Shown: positions 1-9,493 of the stretch, in pieces | Layout: every line of letters starts with the position of its first letter | Position numbering within the stretch: the stretch's first letter is position 1 | Origin: an uncultured Sphingomonadaceae bacterium | GTDB taxonomy: Bacteria; Pseudomonadota; Alphaproteobacteria; Sphingomonadales; Sphingomonadaceae | Length of the DNA: 64,000 nt | Assembly (NCBI GenBank): GCA_947493215.1 | Contig: CANLQE010000001.1 | Coordinates: 1,547,404-1,611,403, forward strand | Direction: 5' to 3' | Translations under genes and position numbers: made by a program | Notes under the pieces: model-generated | What the model was told of the DNA's origin: nothing | Seen by the model: the letters and a program-made list of their open reading frames with translations, nothing else | Database searches by the model: none

Positions 1-200
1 ACCGACGTGCCGGCCAAAATATCCAACCTATCAAGATACGGGGCCGTGACGACAATCGCGTCATTATTGTGGAAATCATCAACACTGCCACGCTCCTGCG
101 GTGCTTCCGACTCACTCTGAGCTGTGGCCGTTTGGGCAAAAGCAGGGGTGGAAGACGCGATGAGAAGGGCGGTTGATAGCAAAAACTTACTCTTTGGCAT
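1..200 (-). CDS. TonB-dependent receptor, N-terminal fragment (runs off the window)
   Basis: The minus strand from the ATG at 198-200 reads a signal peptide (MPKSKFLLSTALLIASSTPAFAQ) followed by a short acidic linker and DAIVVTAPYLDRLDILAGTS. The IVVTA segment just after the leader is typical of the start of the plug domain of outer-membrane TonB-dependent receptors in sphingomonads. Only about 66 residues are inside the window, so the substrate cannot be judged. The start is supported by the well-formed leader; no alternative start is better. The call rests on the leader plus plug-like motif only. Confidence 0.7.
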   Translation of the reverse strand, partial: MPKSKFLLSTALLIASSTPAFAQTATAQSESEAPQERGSVDDFHNNDAIVVTAPYLDRLDILAGTS

Positions 201-345
201 GGGTACTCGCTTTGTTAAATGAGGGGATATTTGAACCGTCTTTAAGTCTAATGATATAACATATCAATCGATAATTTTGGTTAGATCGCCAAATCGAGTG
301 AATTTTGCTATGAGTTTCCCAGGATATTTTGAGAGGAGACGAATT

Positions 346-810
346 ATGACCCAATGGAAGGAAGAAGGCTTTCATAGCGTAACGCCCTATTTGACGGTCG
401 ATGATGCAGCGGCGGCCATTGAGTTTTACAAAAAGGCCTTTGGAGCGGAGGAAGTTATGCGCATGCCAATGGGCGACAAAATTGGCCATGCGGATATTTT
501 AATCGGTGATAGCCATGTGATGCTGTCCGATGAGTTTCCGGATATGGAGAAGCTGGGGCCGAATAAGCGCGGCGGCGGCACGTGCAGCATGATGATTTAT
601 GTAGAGGATAGTGACGCGGCCTTTGCAAAGGCGATCGACGCCGGTGCGACGGCGGTTCGTCCTGTTGAAGATCAGTTTTATGGTGATCGCTCTGGGTGGG
701 TTAAAGACCCGTTTGGCCATGAATGGACTCTGTCGACGCATATTGAAGATGTTAGTCCTGATGAGATGAACAAACGGATGGCTGAGATGATGTCAGGCGA
801 AGCGGCTTAA
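346..810 (+). CDS. VOC family (PhnB/glyoxalase-like) protein
   Basis: The protein of 154 residues begins MTQWKEEGFHSVTPYLTV and has the VOC layout: a repeated beta-alpha-beta-beta-beta unit with AIEFYKKAFGAEEVMRM near the start and WVKDPFGHEWTL near the end, the usual PhnB-like signature. VOC proteins of this type include metal-dependent dioxygenase, isomerase and resistance enzymes, and many have no known substrate. I chose the ATG at 346 because GAGAGGAGA lies just upstream; an in-frame ATG at 277 has no such site. The C-terminal tail is Met/Glu rich. The gene stands before purT but a 53-base gap gives no strong sign of coupling. Confidence 0.85.
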   Translation: MTQWKEEGFHSVTPYLTVDDAAAAIEFYKKAFGAEEVMRMPMGDKIGHADILIGDSHVMLSDEFPDMEKLGPNKRGGGTCSMMIYVEDSDAAFAKAIDAGATAVRPVEDQFYGDRSGWVKDPFGHEWTLSTHIEDVSPDEMNKRMAEMMSGEAA

Positions 811-863
811 GATCACCCAAGTTCAGGATGACGAATATATTTTTCTAGTTTAGGTTATCTTTC

Positions 864-2042
864 ATGACCTTCACCAAAAAAATCCTGCTGCTCGGTTCAG
901 GCGAACTGGGCCGCGAATTTGTTATTTCCGCCAAGCGCCTGGGTACCTATGTCATTGCCTGCGATTCTTATATCGCGGCTCCGGCGATGCAGGTTGCAGA
1001 TGACTGTGAAGTCTTTTCCATGCTCGACGGCGACAAATTGCGCGCTGCCATCGAAAAGCATCAACCAGACTTGATTGTCCCGGAAGTCGAAGCAATCCGC
1101 ACCGAAATTCTCGCCGAGGTTGAGGCGGAAGGTTTCAACGTCGTGCCGTCTGCCCGCGCGACCCAATTGACGATGAACCGCGACGCCATTCGCGATGTGG
1201 CCGCGCAGGAATTGGGCCTGACCACCTCACGCTACCATTATGCTGAAAGCTTTGCAGAGGTGCAGGCCGCCGCGGACGATATCAGGCTGCCATTGGTCAT
1301 CAAGCCGGTCATGTCGTCCTCCGGCAAGGGGCAGAGCAAAGTCGATAGCGCCGATGCGCTTGAAAACGCCTGGACCTATGCGGTCGACAATATGCGCGGC
1401 GACCGTGCCCGAGTGATTGTCGAGCAGTTTATCGACTTTGATTATGAAATCACGCTGCTGACTGTGCGGACGCGCGATGACGTGCTGTTCTGCCCACCTA
1501 TCGGCCATCGTCAGGAACGTGGTGATTATCAGGAAAGCTGGCAGCCTGCCGCGATGTCGGACGATGCCCTGACCACCGCACAGGATATGGCGCGCAAGGT
1601 CGTCGATAATCTCGGTGGATATGGTTTGTTTGGGGTCGAGTTTTTTGTGACGAAAACCGGCGAGGTCATCTTCTCCGAACTCAGCCCCCGCCCCCATGAT
1701 ACCGGCATGGTAACGCTCATCGGTCAAAACCTCACCGAATTTGATCTCCACGCCCGCGCTATCATGGGGCTGCCAATCCCGCATATCGCGCTGACCGCCC
1801 CGGCCAGCGCCAGCGCGGTGATCTTGGGGGATTGTGACAGCGAAAATTTTGCGTTCACCGGCGTTGCCGAAACCTTGGCACTTGGCAGCAAAGGGGCGGA
1901 AGTGGATGTTCGGATATTCGGCAAACCGGTAACACGGCCCTATCGGCGGATGGCTGTCGCATTGGCGACGGGTGTGGATAGCGATGCTGCGCGGGCGCTG
2001 GCGAAACAGGCTGCGGACGCGGTCGGGATTGAATATCGCTAA
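864..2042 (+). CDS. purT: Formate-dependent phosphoribosylglycinamide formyltransferase (GAR transformylase 2)
   Basis: PurT makes formyl-GAR from GAR, formate and ATP in purine synthesis, so it does not need 10-formyl-THF. The 392-residue length is that of the family. The N-terminal pre-ATP-grasp fold is seen in ILLLGSGELGREFVISAKRL, followed by VPEVEAI; the ATP-grasp domain shows SSSGKGQS (phosphate loop), and FFVTKTGEVIFSELSPRPHD carries the metal-binding Glu and catalytic region. The C-terminal part matches the family through GVAETL and RRMAVALA. Start ATG at 864 gives the canonical N-terminus. A short 7-bp perfect hairpin (2055-2071) follows the stop but lacks a T run. Confidence 0.97.
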   Translation: MTFTKKILLLGSGELGREFVISAKRLGTYVIACDSYIAAPAMQVADDCEVFSMLDGDKLRAAIEKHQPDLIVPEVEAIRTEILAEVEAEGFNVVPSARATQLTMNRDAIRDVAAQELGLTTSRYHYAESFAEVQAAADDIRLPLVIKPVMSSSGKGQSKVDSADALENAWTYAVDNMRGDRARVIVEQFIDFDYEITLLTVRTRDDVLFCPPIGHRQERGDYQESWQPAAMSDDALTTAQDMARKVVDNLGGYGLFGVEFFVTKTGEVIFSELSPRPHDTGMVTLIGQNLTEFDLHARAIMGLPIPHIALTAPASASAVILGDCDSENFAFTGVAETLALGSKGAEVDVRIFGKPVTRPYRRMAVALATGVDSDAARALAKQAADAVGIEYR

Positions 2043-2132
2043 ATAACGGTCTAGCCTCAACCACGTTGAGGGTCGCGTCTATTGCTGAGTGAAGATCATT
2101 CTTCATTATAGCCCCGCTTGGGAGAGTGGCGC

Positions 2133-2822
2133 ATGATACCTGTCGATCCTGTCAATCTGGCTGATTATGCGCCGTTTGATCCGTTTAGCTATTATATCCA
2201 TATCATCATCGGTCTCGTCGGATGGATCGGTGCACTGGCCGCCTTAGCGTCGCAGAAAGGCAGTCGGCGACATATTCTGGGCGGCCGGCTATTCATGATC
2301 AGTACGGTTGTGGTCTCGGTTACAGCCTTGATCCTGCTATCGACGCGTTTTGCTCCGCCGTTATTTGTGGCGGCGCTGACCGCAGTTTACGCGATTGCAA
2401 CGGCCTTTCTTGCGCTCAGGCCGGGAACTCAGCGGGTCAGACGCACCGAATATGGGCTGTTCGCTTTTGAGCTTGCTATGCTGTTCTTGTTCATGGCGAT
2501 GGCGATCCCCAATATCATGGCTGGCAATATCAATCCGATGGGGCCGCTGGTGATCTCTATCATCCCGATCATTTTGCTCGTTGGCGACATAAATTTCTTC
2601 CGCAATGCCGACCGGCGGCCTGCGCTCCGGGTCCGGCGTCATTTGGCGCGGATGATCTGGGCTTTCATCATTTCGGTGCGGGCGCCGTTGGCGGAAATCT
2701 ATGCCGAGCTGTCGATCCCGGTATTTTTCATATTATTTGGTCCGTTGGTAGTCGCGCCGCTGATGATCTGGTTCTTCCTGAAAAAGCTGCCTCGCTCAGA
2801 CAGGGCAGCCGCACCGGAGTAA
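2133..2822 (+). CDS. DUF2306-like integral membrane protein
   Basis: The protein of about 229 residues has roughly seven hydrophobic segments and starts MIPVDPVNLADYAPFDPFSYYIHIIIGLVG. The HIIIGLVGW and RRHILGGRLFMIS segments resemble the His-containing membrane motifs of DUF2306/YozB-type proteins, whose function is not known. The ATG at 2133 is preferred because GGAGAG is six bases upstream; a TTG at 2118 would add five residues. The C-terminus is basic and likely cytoplasmic. No operon partner is evident; the neighbours on both sides are cytosolic enzymes. Confidence 0.7.
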   Translation: MIPVDPVNLADYAPFDPFSYYIHIIIGLVGWIGALAALASQKGSRRHILGGRLFMISTVVVSVTALILLSTRFAPPLFVAALTAVYAIATAFLALRPGTQRVRRTEYGLFAFELAMLFLFMAMAIPNIMAGNINPMGPLVISIIPIILLVGDINFFRNADRRPALRVRRHLARMIWAFIISVRAPLAEIYAELSIPVFFILFGPLVVAPLMIWFFLKKLPRSDRAAAPE

Positions 2823-2915
2823 GCCATAACCGCGCTACCACTCATTTGCTTGTTGACATCCTTCCTCTCGGACCGCTGATAGGCGGTTAGAAAATTCAAT
2901 GGAGAGCTCTAACTT

Positions 2916-3617
2916 ATGTCAGCCCAATTCATCCTCTATGGTTCCCCTCTATCACCCTTCCAGCGCAAGGTAGAAGCGGTGCTGGCCCTCAAAGGTCTCG
3001 ACTTTGAGAGTGAAGCAGTCGCTGTCATGGCCATGCCTGACTGGTTTAAGGAAATAAGCCCTTTGGGCCGGATACCAGCGCTGCGAGATACGGTAGTTGG
3101 CACAGAGGGAACCGCAGGCACGCTGACCGACAGCTCGGCCATTTGTGGTTATCTTGAGAAGAAGCAACCCGAACCAGCCATCTATCCCGATGATCCATTT
3201 GATTATGGCCGGGCTTTGTGGCTGGAGGAATATGCGGATACCGGCATGGCAATGGCGGGCGGTCTGGGATTGTTTCGGCCCATTGCTTTTAAGCTTTTTC
3301 AGGGCAAGGAGCCGGACCTCGAAACGGCCCGCAGCACTTGGAATGAGAAACTACCGCCGCTCTATGATTATCTGGAAAAGCAACTGGATGGCGGTCAATA
3401 TTTTGTTGGTAACGCGTTGTCGATCGCTGACATATCCATTGCTTGCCAACTGATGCAAACCGATATGCTTGCGGGGCCCCCTAATCCTGCAAAGTGGCCA
3501 GCATTGTTTGCGTTCCTGAAGGCAATGAAGGCGCACGCAGCCTTCAAACGCAATCTGACCGTGTGCGGGAAGATGTTGGCGAAGGTACTGCCGGAGAAAT
3601 TTGACCTGTCGGCATAA
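2916..3617 (+). CDS. Glutathione S-transferase family protein
   Basis: The protein has 233 residues, the usual GST size. The N-terminal thioredoxin-like domain starts FILYGSPLSPFQRKVEAVLA, with the conserved cis-Pro region GRIPALRD and DSSAICGYLEKK that bind the gamma-glutamyl part of glutathione. The all-helical C-terminal domain holds GNALSIADISIACQL, the N-capping and hydrophobic staple motif of GST helix 6. A Ser in SPLSPF may be the catalytic residue. ATG at 2916 has GGAGAGC upstream. The substrate cannot be read from sequence; detoxification or a dehydratase-like role is possible. Confidence 0.9.
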   Translation: MSAQFILYGSPLSPFQRKVEAVLALKGLDFESEAVAVMAMPDWFKEISPLGRIPALRDTVVGTEGTAGTLTDSSAICGYLEKKQPEPAIYPDDPFDYGRALWLEEYADTGMAMAGGLGLFRPIAFKLFQGKEPDLETARSTWNEKLPPLYDYLEKQLDGGQYFVGNALSIADISIACQLMQTDMLAGPPNPAKWPALFAFLKAMKAHAAFKRNLTVCGKMLAKVLPEKFDLSA

Positions 3618-3802
3618 TGGATCGCCGTCGCCTGAAAGCTGTCGTTCATCGACGGCTCAGTGCCTTTCGTCTAAAACATGATTTCAAACGCAACCTTTTT
3701 GCCTTTGATGCACGGTTATTGTAACGGGGTATCAAGCGTAAGAGCGCGTAGAAATTCATGTCCTCAACGGGGCACAATATCCTATTTTATGGAGAGATGT
3801 AC

Positions 3803-6046
3803 ATGCGATTTTCAGTTTCCAGCCGCAAATTTTTTCTAGGCGTATCGACTGCCGCTTTGCTTGGTTTCGGTGCTAACCCGGCGATGGCCGAACAGACCAC
3901 GGCAGAACTCAACAAGATGAGCGCGAATGGGAATAGCGGCATGAAGAAAACATCTGATGACGCGTCTGAAAACACGATTCTGCAGGAATGGACCGGTCCT
4001 TATGACGGCGTACCGCCTTGGGATGAGGTGAAAGTTTCCGATTTTCCCGCTGCATTTGAACAGACGATGAAGGATATTAAGGCTGAATTTATTGTGGTGC
4101 GTGACAATCCCGAACCGGCGACTTTTGAGAACACCACAATGCCTTTGGAATTGGCGGGCAATAAAGCCAATGAGCTGTTTGCCATTTGGGGCGTGCATAG
4201 CAGTAACTTGTCCAATGACGAGGTTCGTAAAATTCAGGGCGAGTGGCTGCCGAAGATTTCCGCCTTCTTTAATGAACTGACCCTCGATCCGAAGGTTTTT
4301 GCGCGCTATAAAGCGGTTTATGATGGCCGTATGGAAGCAGGCCTTGATGCACAGCAATTACGGTTGGTTGAGCGTGACTATGAAGGCCTCGTGCGCAATG
4401 GCGCTTTGCTTGAAGGTGCTGACAAAGAAAAGCTGATCGCGCTGAACACAGAATTGTCCAAAGCGTTTAACGAATTTTCGAACAAGGTGCTGGCGGATGA
4501 AGAAACATTTATCTTCCTAACCGATGAAGCGGACCTCGCCGGTTTGCCCGCGAGCTTTATCGCTTCGATTGCCGAGGCGGCGAAAGAGCAGGGCAAAGAA
4601 GGTTGGGCGCTCAAGAATACCCGCTCGGTCATGCAGCCGTTCCTGCAAAACTCGACCCGCCGCGATCTGCGGGAGAAGGTTTACAACGCCTATATCAACC
4701 GTGGTGACAATGGTGACGCGAATGACACCAATATGACGATCGCGAAAATCCTGAAGCTGCGTGCGGATCGCGCCAAGCTGCTCGGTTTCAAAACCCATGC
4801 CCATTACCGCATGGCCGATACCATGGCGAAGGAGCCCGAAACGGCAATGGACCTGATGATGCAGGTCTGGCCCGCTGCGGTGGCGCGCGTCGAAGAAGAA
4901 GTTGCGGACATGCAGGAAGTCGCTGATGCCGAGAATGCCGGTATCACGATCAAACCATGGGACTATCGCTATTATGCGGAGAAAGTCCGTAAAGCGAAAT
5001 ATGATCTCGATGAAGCCGAGATCAAACCTTATTTCAAGCTCGACAATATGGTCGCGGCGATGTTTGATGCGGCCAATAAATTGTACGGCATGGACTTTAC
5101 CGAGAATACCGGAACTGTGCCGGTTTTTCACCCTGACATCCGCACGTTTGAAGTGAAACGCGGCGATAAGCTGGTCGGCCTCTTCTATCTCGACAATTTT
5201 GCCCGTGCCGGTAAGCGCTCTGGCGCTTGGATGACCACCTATCGCAGCCAATATGAGCTAGGCGGCAACAATAAGTATGTTTTGGCATCGAATAATAACA
5301 ACTTCGTCAAAGGTGGCGGAGGGTCTCCGACGCTGATCAGTCTGGATGACGCATCAACCTTGTTCCATGAATTTGGCCATGCGCTGCATTATCTCAACTA
5401 TGACATCAAATATCCCGGTCTGGGCGGTACACCGCGTGACTTTGTTGAATATCCGAGTCAGGTGAACGAGAATTGGCTGTTGACCCGCTATGTACTCGAC
5501 AATTACGCGAAACATTCGGAAACAGGTGAGCCGATGCCACAGGCTTTGGTCGACAAAATCAACAAGTCCAAAACGTTCAACGAAGGCTTCTCGACGGTTG
5601 AATATTTGTCTTCGGCCATTATAGATATGAAGCTGCACAATCGCACCGATCCGGTCACAGATCCTGATGCGTTTGAGCGTGAAACTTTGACCGAAATCGG
5701 TATGCCGGACACGATTGTGATGCGTCACCGTCTGCCGCAGTTTAATCACCTGTTTTCGTCCGATGCCTATTCTGCGGGTTATTACAGCTATCTCTGGTCA
5801 GAAACGATGGATGCCGATACCTGGGCAGCCTTTGAAGAAGCTGGCGATGTTTGGGACAAAGATACGGCAGAACGCTTCCGTTCGATCATTCTGTCCACTG
5901 CGAATGAAACCGACCGCAAGGAAGCCTACCGCAAATTCCGCGGCCGTGACCCCGAGGTTAAATATATCCTTAAGAAACGTGGTTTCCCGGTTCCGGGCGA
6001 AACGGCGGCAGTCAAAGGCGGCGGCGAGAGCAGCGGCAACGATTAA
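3803..6046 (+). CDS. Exported M3 family metallopeptidase (peptidyl-dipeptidase Dcp-like)
   Basis: The product (about 747 residues from the ATG at 3803) has a signal peptide ending GFGANPAMAEQ, so it should act in the periplasm. The zinc site is FHEFGHALH with His near residue 522, and the third ligand Glu lies in the VEYPSQVNENW segment. M3 peptidases such as Dcp remove C-terminal dipeptides from oligopeptides. I chose ATG 3803 because GGAGAG at 3791-3796 is correctly spaced; ATG 3797 is too close and the ORF extension to 3758 adds non-leader sequence. The C-terminal tail is Gly/Ser rich. A T-tailed hairpin at 6073-6105 follows. Confidence 0.93.
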   Translation: MRFSVSSRKFFLGVSTAALLGFGANPAMAEQTTAELNKMSANGNSGMKKTSDDASENTILQEWTGPYDGVPPWDEVKVSDFPAAFEQTMKDIKAEFIVVRDNPEPATFENTTMPLELAGNKANELFAIWGVHSSNLSNDEVRKIQGEWLPKISAFFNELTLDPKVFARYKAVYDGRMEAGLDAQQLRLVERDYEGLVRNGALLEGADKEKLIALNTELSKAFNEFSNKVLADEETFIFLTDEADLAGLPASFIASIAEAAKEQGKEGWALKNTRSVMQPFLQNSTRRDLREKVYNAYINRGDNGDANDTNMTIAKILKLRADRAKLLGFKTHAHYRMADTMAKEPETAMDLMMQVWPAAVARVEEEVADMQEVADAENAGITIKPWDYRYYAEKVRKAKYDLDEAEIKPYFKLDNMVAAMFDAANKLYGMDFTENTGTVPVFHPDIRTFEVKRGDKLVGLFYLDNFARAGKRSGAWMTTYRSQYELGGNNKYVLASNNNNFVKGGGGSPTLISLDDASTLFHEFGHALHYLNYDIKYPGLGGTPRDFVEYPSQVNENWLLTRYVLDNYAKHSETGEPMPQALVDKINKSKTFNEGFSTVEYLSSAIIDMKLHNRTDPVTDPDAFERETLTEIGMPDTIVMRHRLPQFNHLFSSDAYSAGYYSYLWSETMDADTWAAFEEAGDVWDKDTAERFRSIILSTANETDRKEAYRKFRGRDPEVKYILKKRGFPVPGETAAVKGGGESSGND

Positions 6047-6072
6047 TCTCTGGCCTTCAGGCAAAGATAATG

Positions 6073-6105
6073 ACGCGCTGGTCCGAAGTGGCTGGCGCGT
6101 TTTTC
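6073..6105 (+). terminator. Probable intrinsic terminator after the M3 peptidase gene
   Basis: ACGCGC and GCGCGT form the base of a hairpin that is followed directly by TTTTC, 27 bases after the peptidase stop codon. Inner pairing is imperfect. Confidence 0.6.
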
Positions 6106-6191
6106 TTACGCGCTGATGCGCTGATCGGCCCTTGACCGCAGTGCGCCTGCCTGACAGGTTTCGAATCGAAACTTTTGAGAGGATATCCATC

Positions 6192-7100
6192 ATGCCAATC
6201 AACGCTGTCCGTACTCCTGACGCCCGCTTTGCCGATATTCCCGATTTCGATTTTCCGGTCCATTATGCCGAAGATTTGCCCGGCTATGAAGGATTGCGCG
6301 CAGCGTGGATTGACGAAGGTCCCAAAGACGCCGAGCGCACTTTCCTGTGCCTGCATGGCGAACCGAGCTGGTCATTCCTCTATCGCCGGATGATCCCGGT
6401 GTTTTTGGAGAGCGGTGCCCGGGTTGTGGCACCAGATTTCTTCGGATTTGGCCGTTCCGACAAACCAACGGAGCTAGATGATTATACGTTCGATTTTCAT
6501 CGTAATCATATTCTGGCGCTGGTCGAACGGTTGGACCTGAAGAACATCACATTGGTGGTGCAGGATTGGGGCGGGTTGATTGGTCTGACCTTGCCGGTTG
6601 ATGGCGCGTTTAAGAGGCGATTGTCGCGTCTGATCGTCATGAACACAGGCCTTGGCCTCGGCCGCACGCCGGGTGACGGGTTTAACGCATGGAAAGAATT
6701 TGCGCTGAATACGCCGGAATTCAAAACCGGGCAGATTATCGCCAGCGGCACGCCGCATCTGACGGAGCAGGAAATCGCTGCCTATGACGCACCTTTTCCG
6801 GACTCAAGCTATCAGGCAGGGGCGCGAAAATTCCCTGCGCTCGTGCCAGTTTCTCCTGACATGGATGGGGTAGAGGTTAGCACGAAGGCCGCGGTCTTTT
6901 GGAAAGATGAATGGCGAGGGGACAGCTTCATGGCAGTTGGTGATGCCGACCCTGTTCTCGGCCCACCCGCCATGGTCAAATTGCAAAAGCTCATCAACGG
7001 TTGCCCCGAACCGATGATGATCGAAGGTGGCGGCCATTTTGTTCAGGAATGGGGTGAACCCATCGCGCGGGCCGCGCTAAAATCCTTCGGAGACTTGTAA
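6192..7100 (+). CDS. Haloalkane dehalogenase-like alpha/beta hydrolase (HLD-I type)
   Basis: The 302-residue protein has the haloalkane dehalogenase pattern: HGEPSWSFLYRRM (oxyanion hole with the halide-binding Trp), nucleophile Asp125 in VVQDWGGLIG, an acid in VGDADPVLGP and the catalytic His282 in GGGHFVQEWGE. These enzymes hydrolyse the carbon-halogen bond of small haloalkanes through an alkyl-enzyme ester. The HGEPSW/QDWGG combination separates this group from epoxide hydrolases, although activity on halides is inferred. ATG 6192 fits the family N-terminus MPINAVRTPDARF; GAGAGGA lies upstream. The upstream in-frame ORF to 6132 is not needed. Converges with the next gene, 13 bases away. 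Confidence 0.88.
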   Translation: MPINAVRTPDARFADIPDFDFPVHYAEDLPGYEGLRAAWIDEGPKDAERTFLCLHGEPSWSFLYRRMIPVFLESGARVVAPDFFGFGRSDKPTELDDYTFDFHRNHILALVERLDLKNITLVVQDWGGLIGLTLPVDGAFKRRLSRLIVMNTGLGLGRTPGDGFNAWKEFALNTPEFKTGQIIASGTPHLTEQEIAAYDAPFPDSSYQAGARKFPALVPVSPDMDGVEVSTKAAVFWKDEWRGDSFMAVGDADPVLGPPAMVKLQKLINGCPEPMMIEGGGHFVQEWGEPIARAALKSFGDL

Positions 7101-7113
7101 CCAGTTCTTTGGT

Positions 7114-7395
7114 TTAAGCTGCCATCGCCGTTTTGCTGAAGCTCTCGGTAAAGCGTGGTTTCATTGGTTGGCTAGAAACCATGGCTAGCGGCAAAGCGGT
7201 TTCACAATGCGCACATTCTGCGCTGAAGCGGCCAACATGCCAATGGGATTTACCGCAACCGGGGCAGCGATTTACAATGTCCAAATGGTACATAGGCTGA
7301 TACCCGCGCTGCAGCACTGCTGCCTGTTGTGGACTGTTTGTTTCGGCCAATACGTCTTGAGGACGGTTGACGAATGATCTTGGGGACAAATACAT
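7114..7395 (-). CDS. Small zinc-ribbon-like protein of unknown function
   Basis: The 93-residue protein contains NRCPGCGKSHWHVGRFSAEC followed by AHC, that is a CPGC...C..C arrangement able to bind zinc. This segment is, to my recollection, conserved in small hypothetical proteins of sphingomonads. The ATG at 7393-7395 has AAGGAAG upstream on the minus strand. The first 40 residues are Gln/Arg rich with no signal peptide. No role can be assigned. About 260 bases of AT-rich, non-coding-looking DNA separate it from the nuclease gene to the right. Confidence 0.7.
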   Translation of the reverse strand: MYLSPRSFVNRPQDVLAETNSPQQAAVLQRGYQPMYHLDIVNRCPGCGKSHWHVGRFSAECAHCETALPLAMVSSQPMKPRFTESFSKTAMAA

Positions 7396-7654
7396 CGTTC
7401 TTCCTTCTCTTTGTTGCCAAAATTAATACGCATGACATTACGGTTGGTTACTGAATTGACGGTGAACCGTTTATTTCCGTCGACGAAGAGATAGAGGTTC
7501 ACAAGAATGTAGATAGGATTTTTCCGCCAATTCGGCGTGACATTCCGCACAGCGATCCCCAACCCATTGAATCACAGTGGAAAAAACTGTTAAAAAAAAG
7601 TTACCAAAAACTGCCAAATATTGACAGATATCCTTAAAAAACCGTTAAAGTCGG

Positions 7655-8491
7655 CTAGTTGAGGGACTCTTCGAGTAATCGTGCGAGTCGCAGGCCCGCG
7701 CGTTCAATCTGGATTCGCGCGGTCGGAATCAGTTTCCTGATTTCATCATTGTCCACTTTGCCCCGGCGAGTGAGTTTCGGACCGCAAGAGGGTTGATCTT
7801 CAGCGGTCGGATAGCTGTAATCGCGCGCGACTTGCCATGCTTGCATGGCCCAAAAGTCGGTCGTTCCGAACGATTTATCGGATTTTTCTTCGGCGCTATA
7901 GCGGCGGACCATTTCAGGGCCGTCGGTAATAGCGCGTTCTGCCAATGGTCCGTCCCACAGCCAATGCAGATTCATCCGACCTTCGATGATCCCATAAGCC
8001 GCACGGACATCGTTGCCTCCGCGATCGCTGCGATCACCGCTGTGAAGTGGCATGTGCATGTCCCCGACGAAATGGATCAGAAAGGTTAACGCTTCCAGCC
8101 GGACATGGGCAGGTAGCGACTTGTCTTTGAGCAAAGCCGCATTGCGATCAATCTGCGCAGATACGCAATTGCCGTTGCGGCATGCACTTTTCAGGTCAAA
8201 CGGCTTGCAGATATCGACATTCTGATAATGCCATGGACTTGTGTAACCCCAGCGCGACCGGTCGCGCCGGACACAATCGGGCCAGACACTGGCGTCACCA
8301 ATGTTTTTGAGGTCGCATTTCGGTGTTCCAAGCAGGGTTGCTGAACGAAATAGTTGGTTCATCTGCCCCATAGTTTTTCCATCGATATTGGTCTGTGCAA
8401 TGCCGGCAATAGTGCGGTGGGCATATTCACCCCATGCTAGAGCGGGAGTGGAGGAGAAGAAAAGCGCAAGAATGAGAATCTTTTTAAACAT
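7655..8491 (-). CDS. Exported S1/P1 nuclease
   Basis: The 278-residue protein has a signal peptide ending TPALA so that the mature chain starts WGEYAHRTIAG, where the N-terminal Trp amine and the following His are zinc ligands in S1/P1 nucleases. Further zinc-site motifs are SPWHYQNVD, HFVGDMHMPLHSGDRSDRGG and NLHWLWD. The family cleaves single-stranded DNA and RNA to 5'-nucleotides, here in the periplasm or outside the cell, probably for nucleotide scavenging. All expected trinuclear zinc ligands appear present. Cysteines in the PKCDLKN, WPDCVRR and CKPF...CRNGNC segments suggest disulphides. Confidence 0.93.
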   Translation of the reverse strand: MFKKILILALFFSSTPALAWGEYAHRTIAGIAQTNIDGKTMGQMNQLFRSATLLGTPKCDLKNIGDASVWPDCVRRDRSRWGYTSPWHYQNVDICKPFDLKSACRNGNCVSAQIDRNAALLKDKSLPAHVRLEALTFLIHFVGDMHMPLHSGDRSDRGGNDVRAAYGIIEGRMNLHWLWDGPLAERAITDGPEMVRRYSAEEKSDKSFGTTDFWAMQAWQVARDYSYPTAEDQPSCGPKLTRRGKVDNDEIRKLIPTARIQIERAGLRLARLLEESLN

Positions 8492-8563
8492 GAGAGTTCA
8501 GTGCGCCACTTTGATGACAGAAATAAGTATATTGTGACGGCTTAGCGGTCTGACAAACAAACC

Positions 8564-9286
8564 TCATTCCACATTGGCGACATTATATTTAATGGCTTCC
8601 TCTTTAGTCAGGCAGCGGCGGGTCGACTGGTCTGACCCTTCAACTTTGACAGCTTTCTGTTTGTACATAATGTCTTTCAGTAACTTACGGGATACGCCCA
8701 TACGGATGAGAAAGTCATTATCTTCGGTGGCGAGCAAGGCACTTTCCTGTTCAACTTCACCGATAAGTTCGACGGTGGAATCGGTACCCATTTCAATACT
8801 GTAATTAATTGCGTTGCGATCACCGGTCATAGTGAACATGTGAACCATGAATCCGCCATCGGCCTCAATGATCCGAGCGCGGCCGCCCATGAAAACAAAA
8901 TTACAGGCGCTGAAACAGCTCCATCCTGCTGGAATACGAGTGATCATCAATCCACCTAACTCGCGAATGATCCGACCCGCCTCATTGCCCGCACGGGCAT
9001 GACCGCCGGGAGATCTTAGCCAGATTTCGGCAATATCGGGATTATCGGAGAGGGCTTTTTTGAGCCGGTCTGGCAAGCCAACATCAACCACGCCTTCGGC
9101 GAGCAGCACCTTGGTGTCATTTTTTTGGATAGGCGTGAGAACCATTTCCTTGTTGCTCGTCCAGTTCGGTTCGGCTGGACAGGTCGGATTGTCCGGATCC
9201 ATAGCCTGAACATCCTTGGGCACTGTATTCCCTTGCACAGCCAGCATGCCGGCCAGCAATATCATAGGTTTAAGATAGTTTTTCAT
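8564..9286 (-). CDS. Periplasmic ClpP/crotonase-fold protein (COG3904-like)
   Basis: The product of about 240 residues from ATG 9286 starts MKNYLKPMILLAGMLAVQGN, a plausible leader, followed by VVDVGLPDRLKKAL, IWLRSPGGHARAGNEAGRII and GWSCFSACNFVFMGGRARI. The SPGG and CxSACnfvF..G pattern is that of exported ClpP-like proteins of COG3904, where the Ser of SAC lies in the place of a ClpP catalytic Ser. The target is unknown. The ORF can be read upstream to 9430 but that part has no leader character and runs into the divergent gene. It is divergent from the next gene, sharing about 207 bases of upstream DNA. Confidence 0.75.
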   Translation of the reverse strand: MKNYLKPMILLAGMLAVQGNTVPKDVQAMDPDNPTCPAEPNWTSNKEMVLTPIQKNDTKVLLAEGVVDVGLPDRLKKALSDNPDIAEIWLRSPGGHARAGNEAGRIIRELGGLMITRIPAGWSCFSACNFVFMGGRARIIEADGGFMVHMFTMTGDRNAINYSIEMGTDSTVELIGEVEQESALLATEDNDFLIRMGVSRKLLKDIMYKQKAVKVEGSDQSTRRCLTKEEAIKYNVANVE

Positions 9287-9493
9287 AAGCTTTTGTCCGT
9301 TCGGTATCGGCATATCATATGCTAATTCTATGGTAAGGTAAAATTTGTTGTCGAAAGTGCGATATTTCACAGACAGATCGAAATCTGTGACGTAAGCCAC
9401 GCTAAAGTCGTGCATAACGGGTCGATACAAGATGGGCTAAGCTTGCAGGGCCTGATAATATTAGTTAGCAATATTCGGAAGGGAGGCAATCAG

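Noticed and set aside
1227..2060. Long minus-strand open frame (277 codons)
   Set aside because: It lies wholly opposite purT, has Cys/His/Arg-rich antisense composition and no motif; it is a shadow of purT.
4517..5251. Minus-strand open frame of 244 codons
   Set aside because: Antisense to the M3 peptidase gene; composition is that of reverse-complemented coding DNA.
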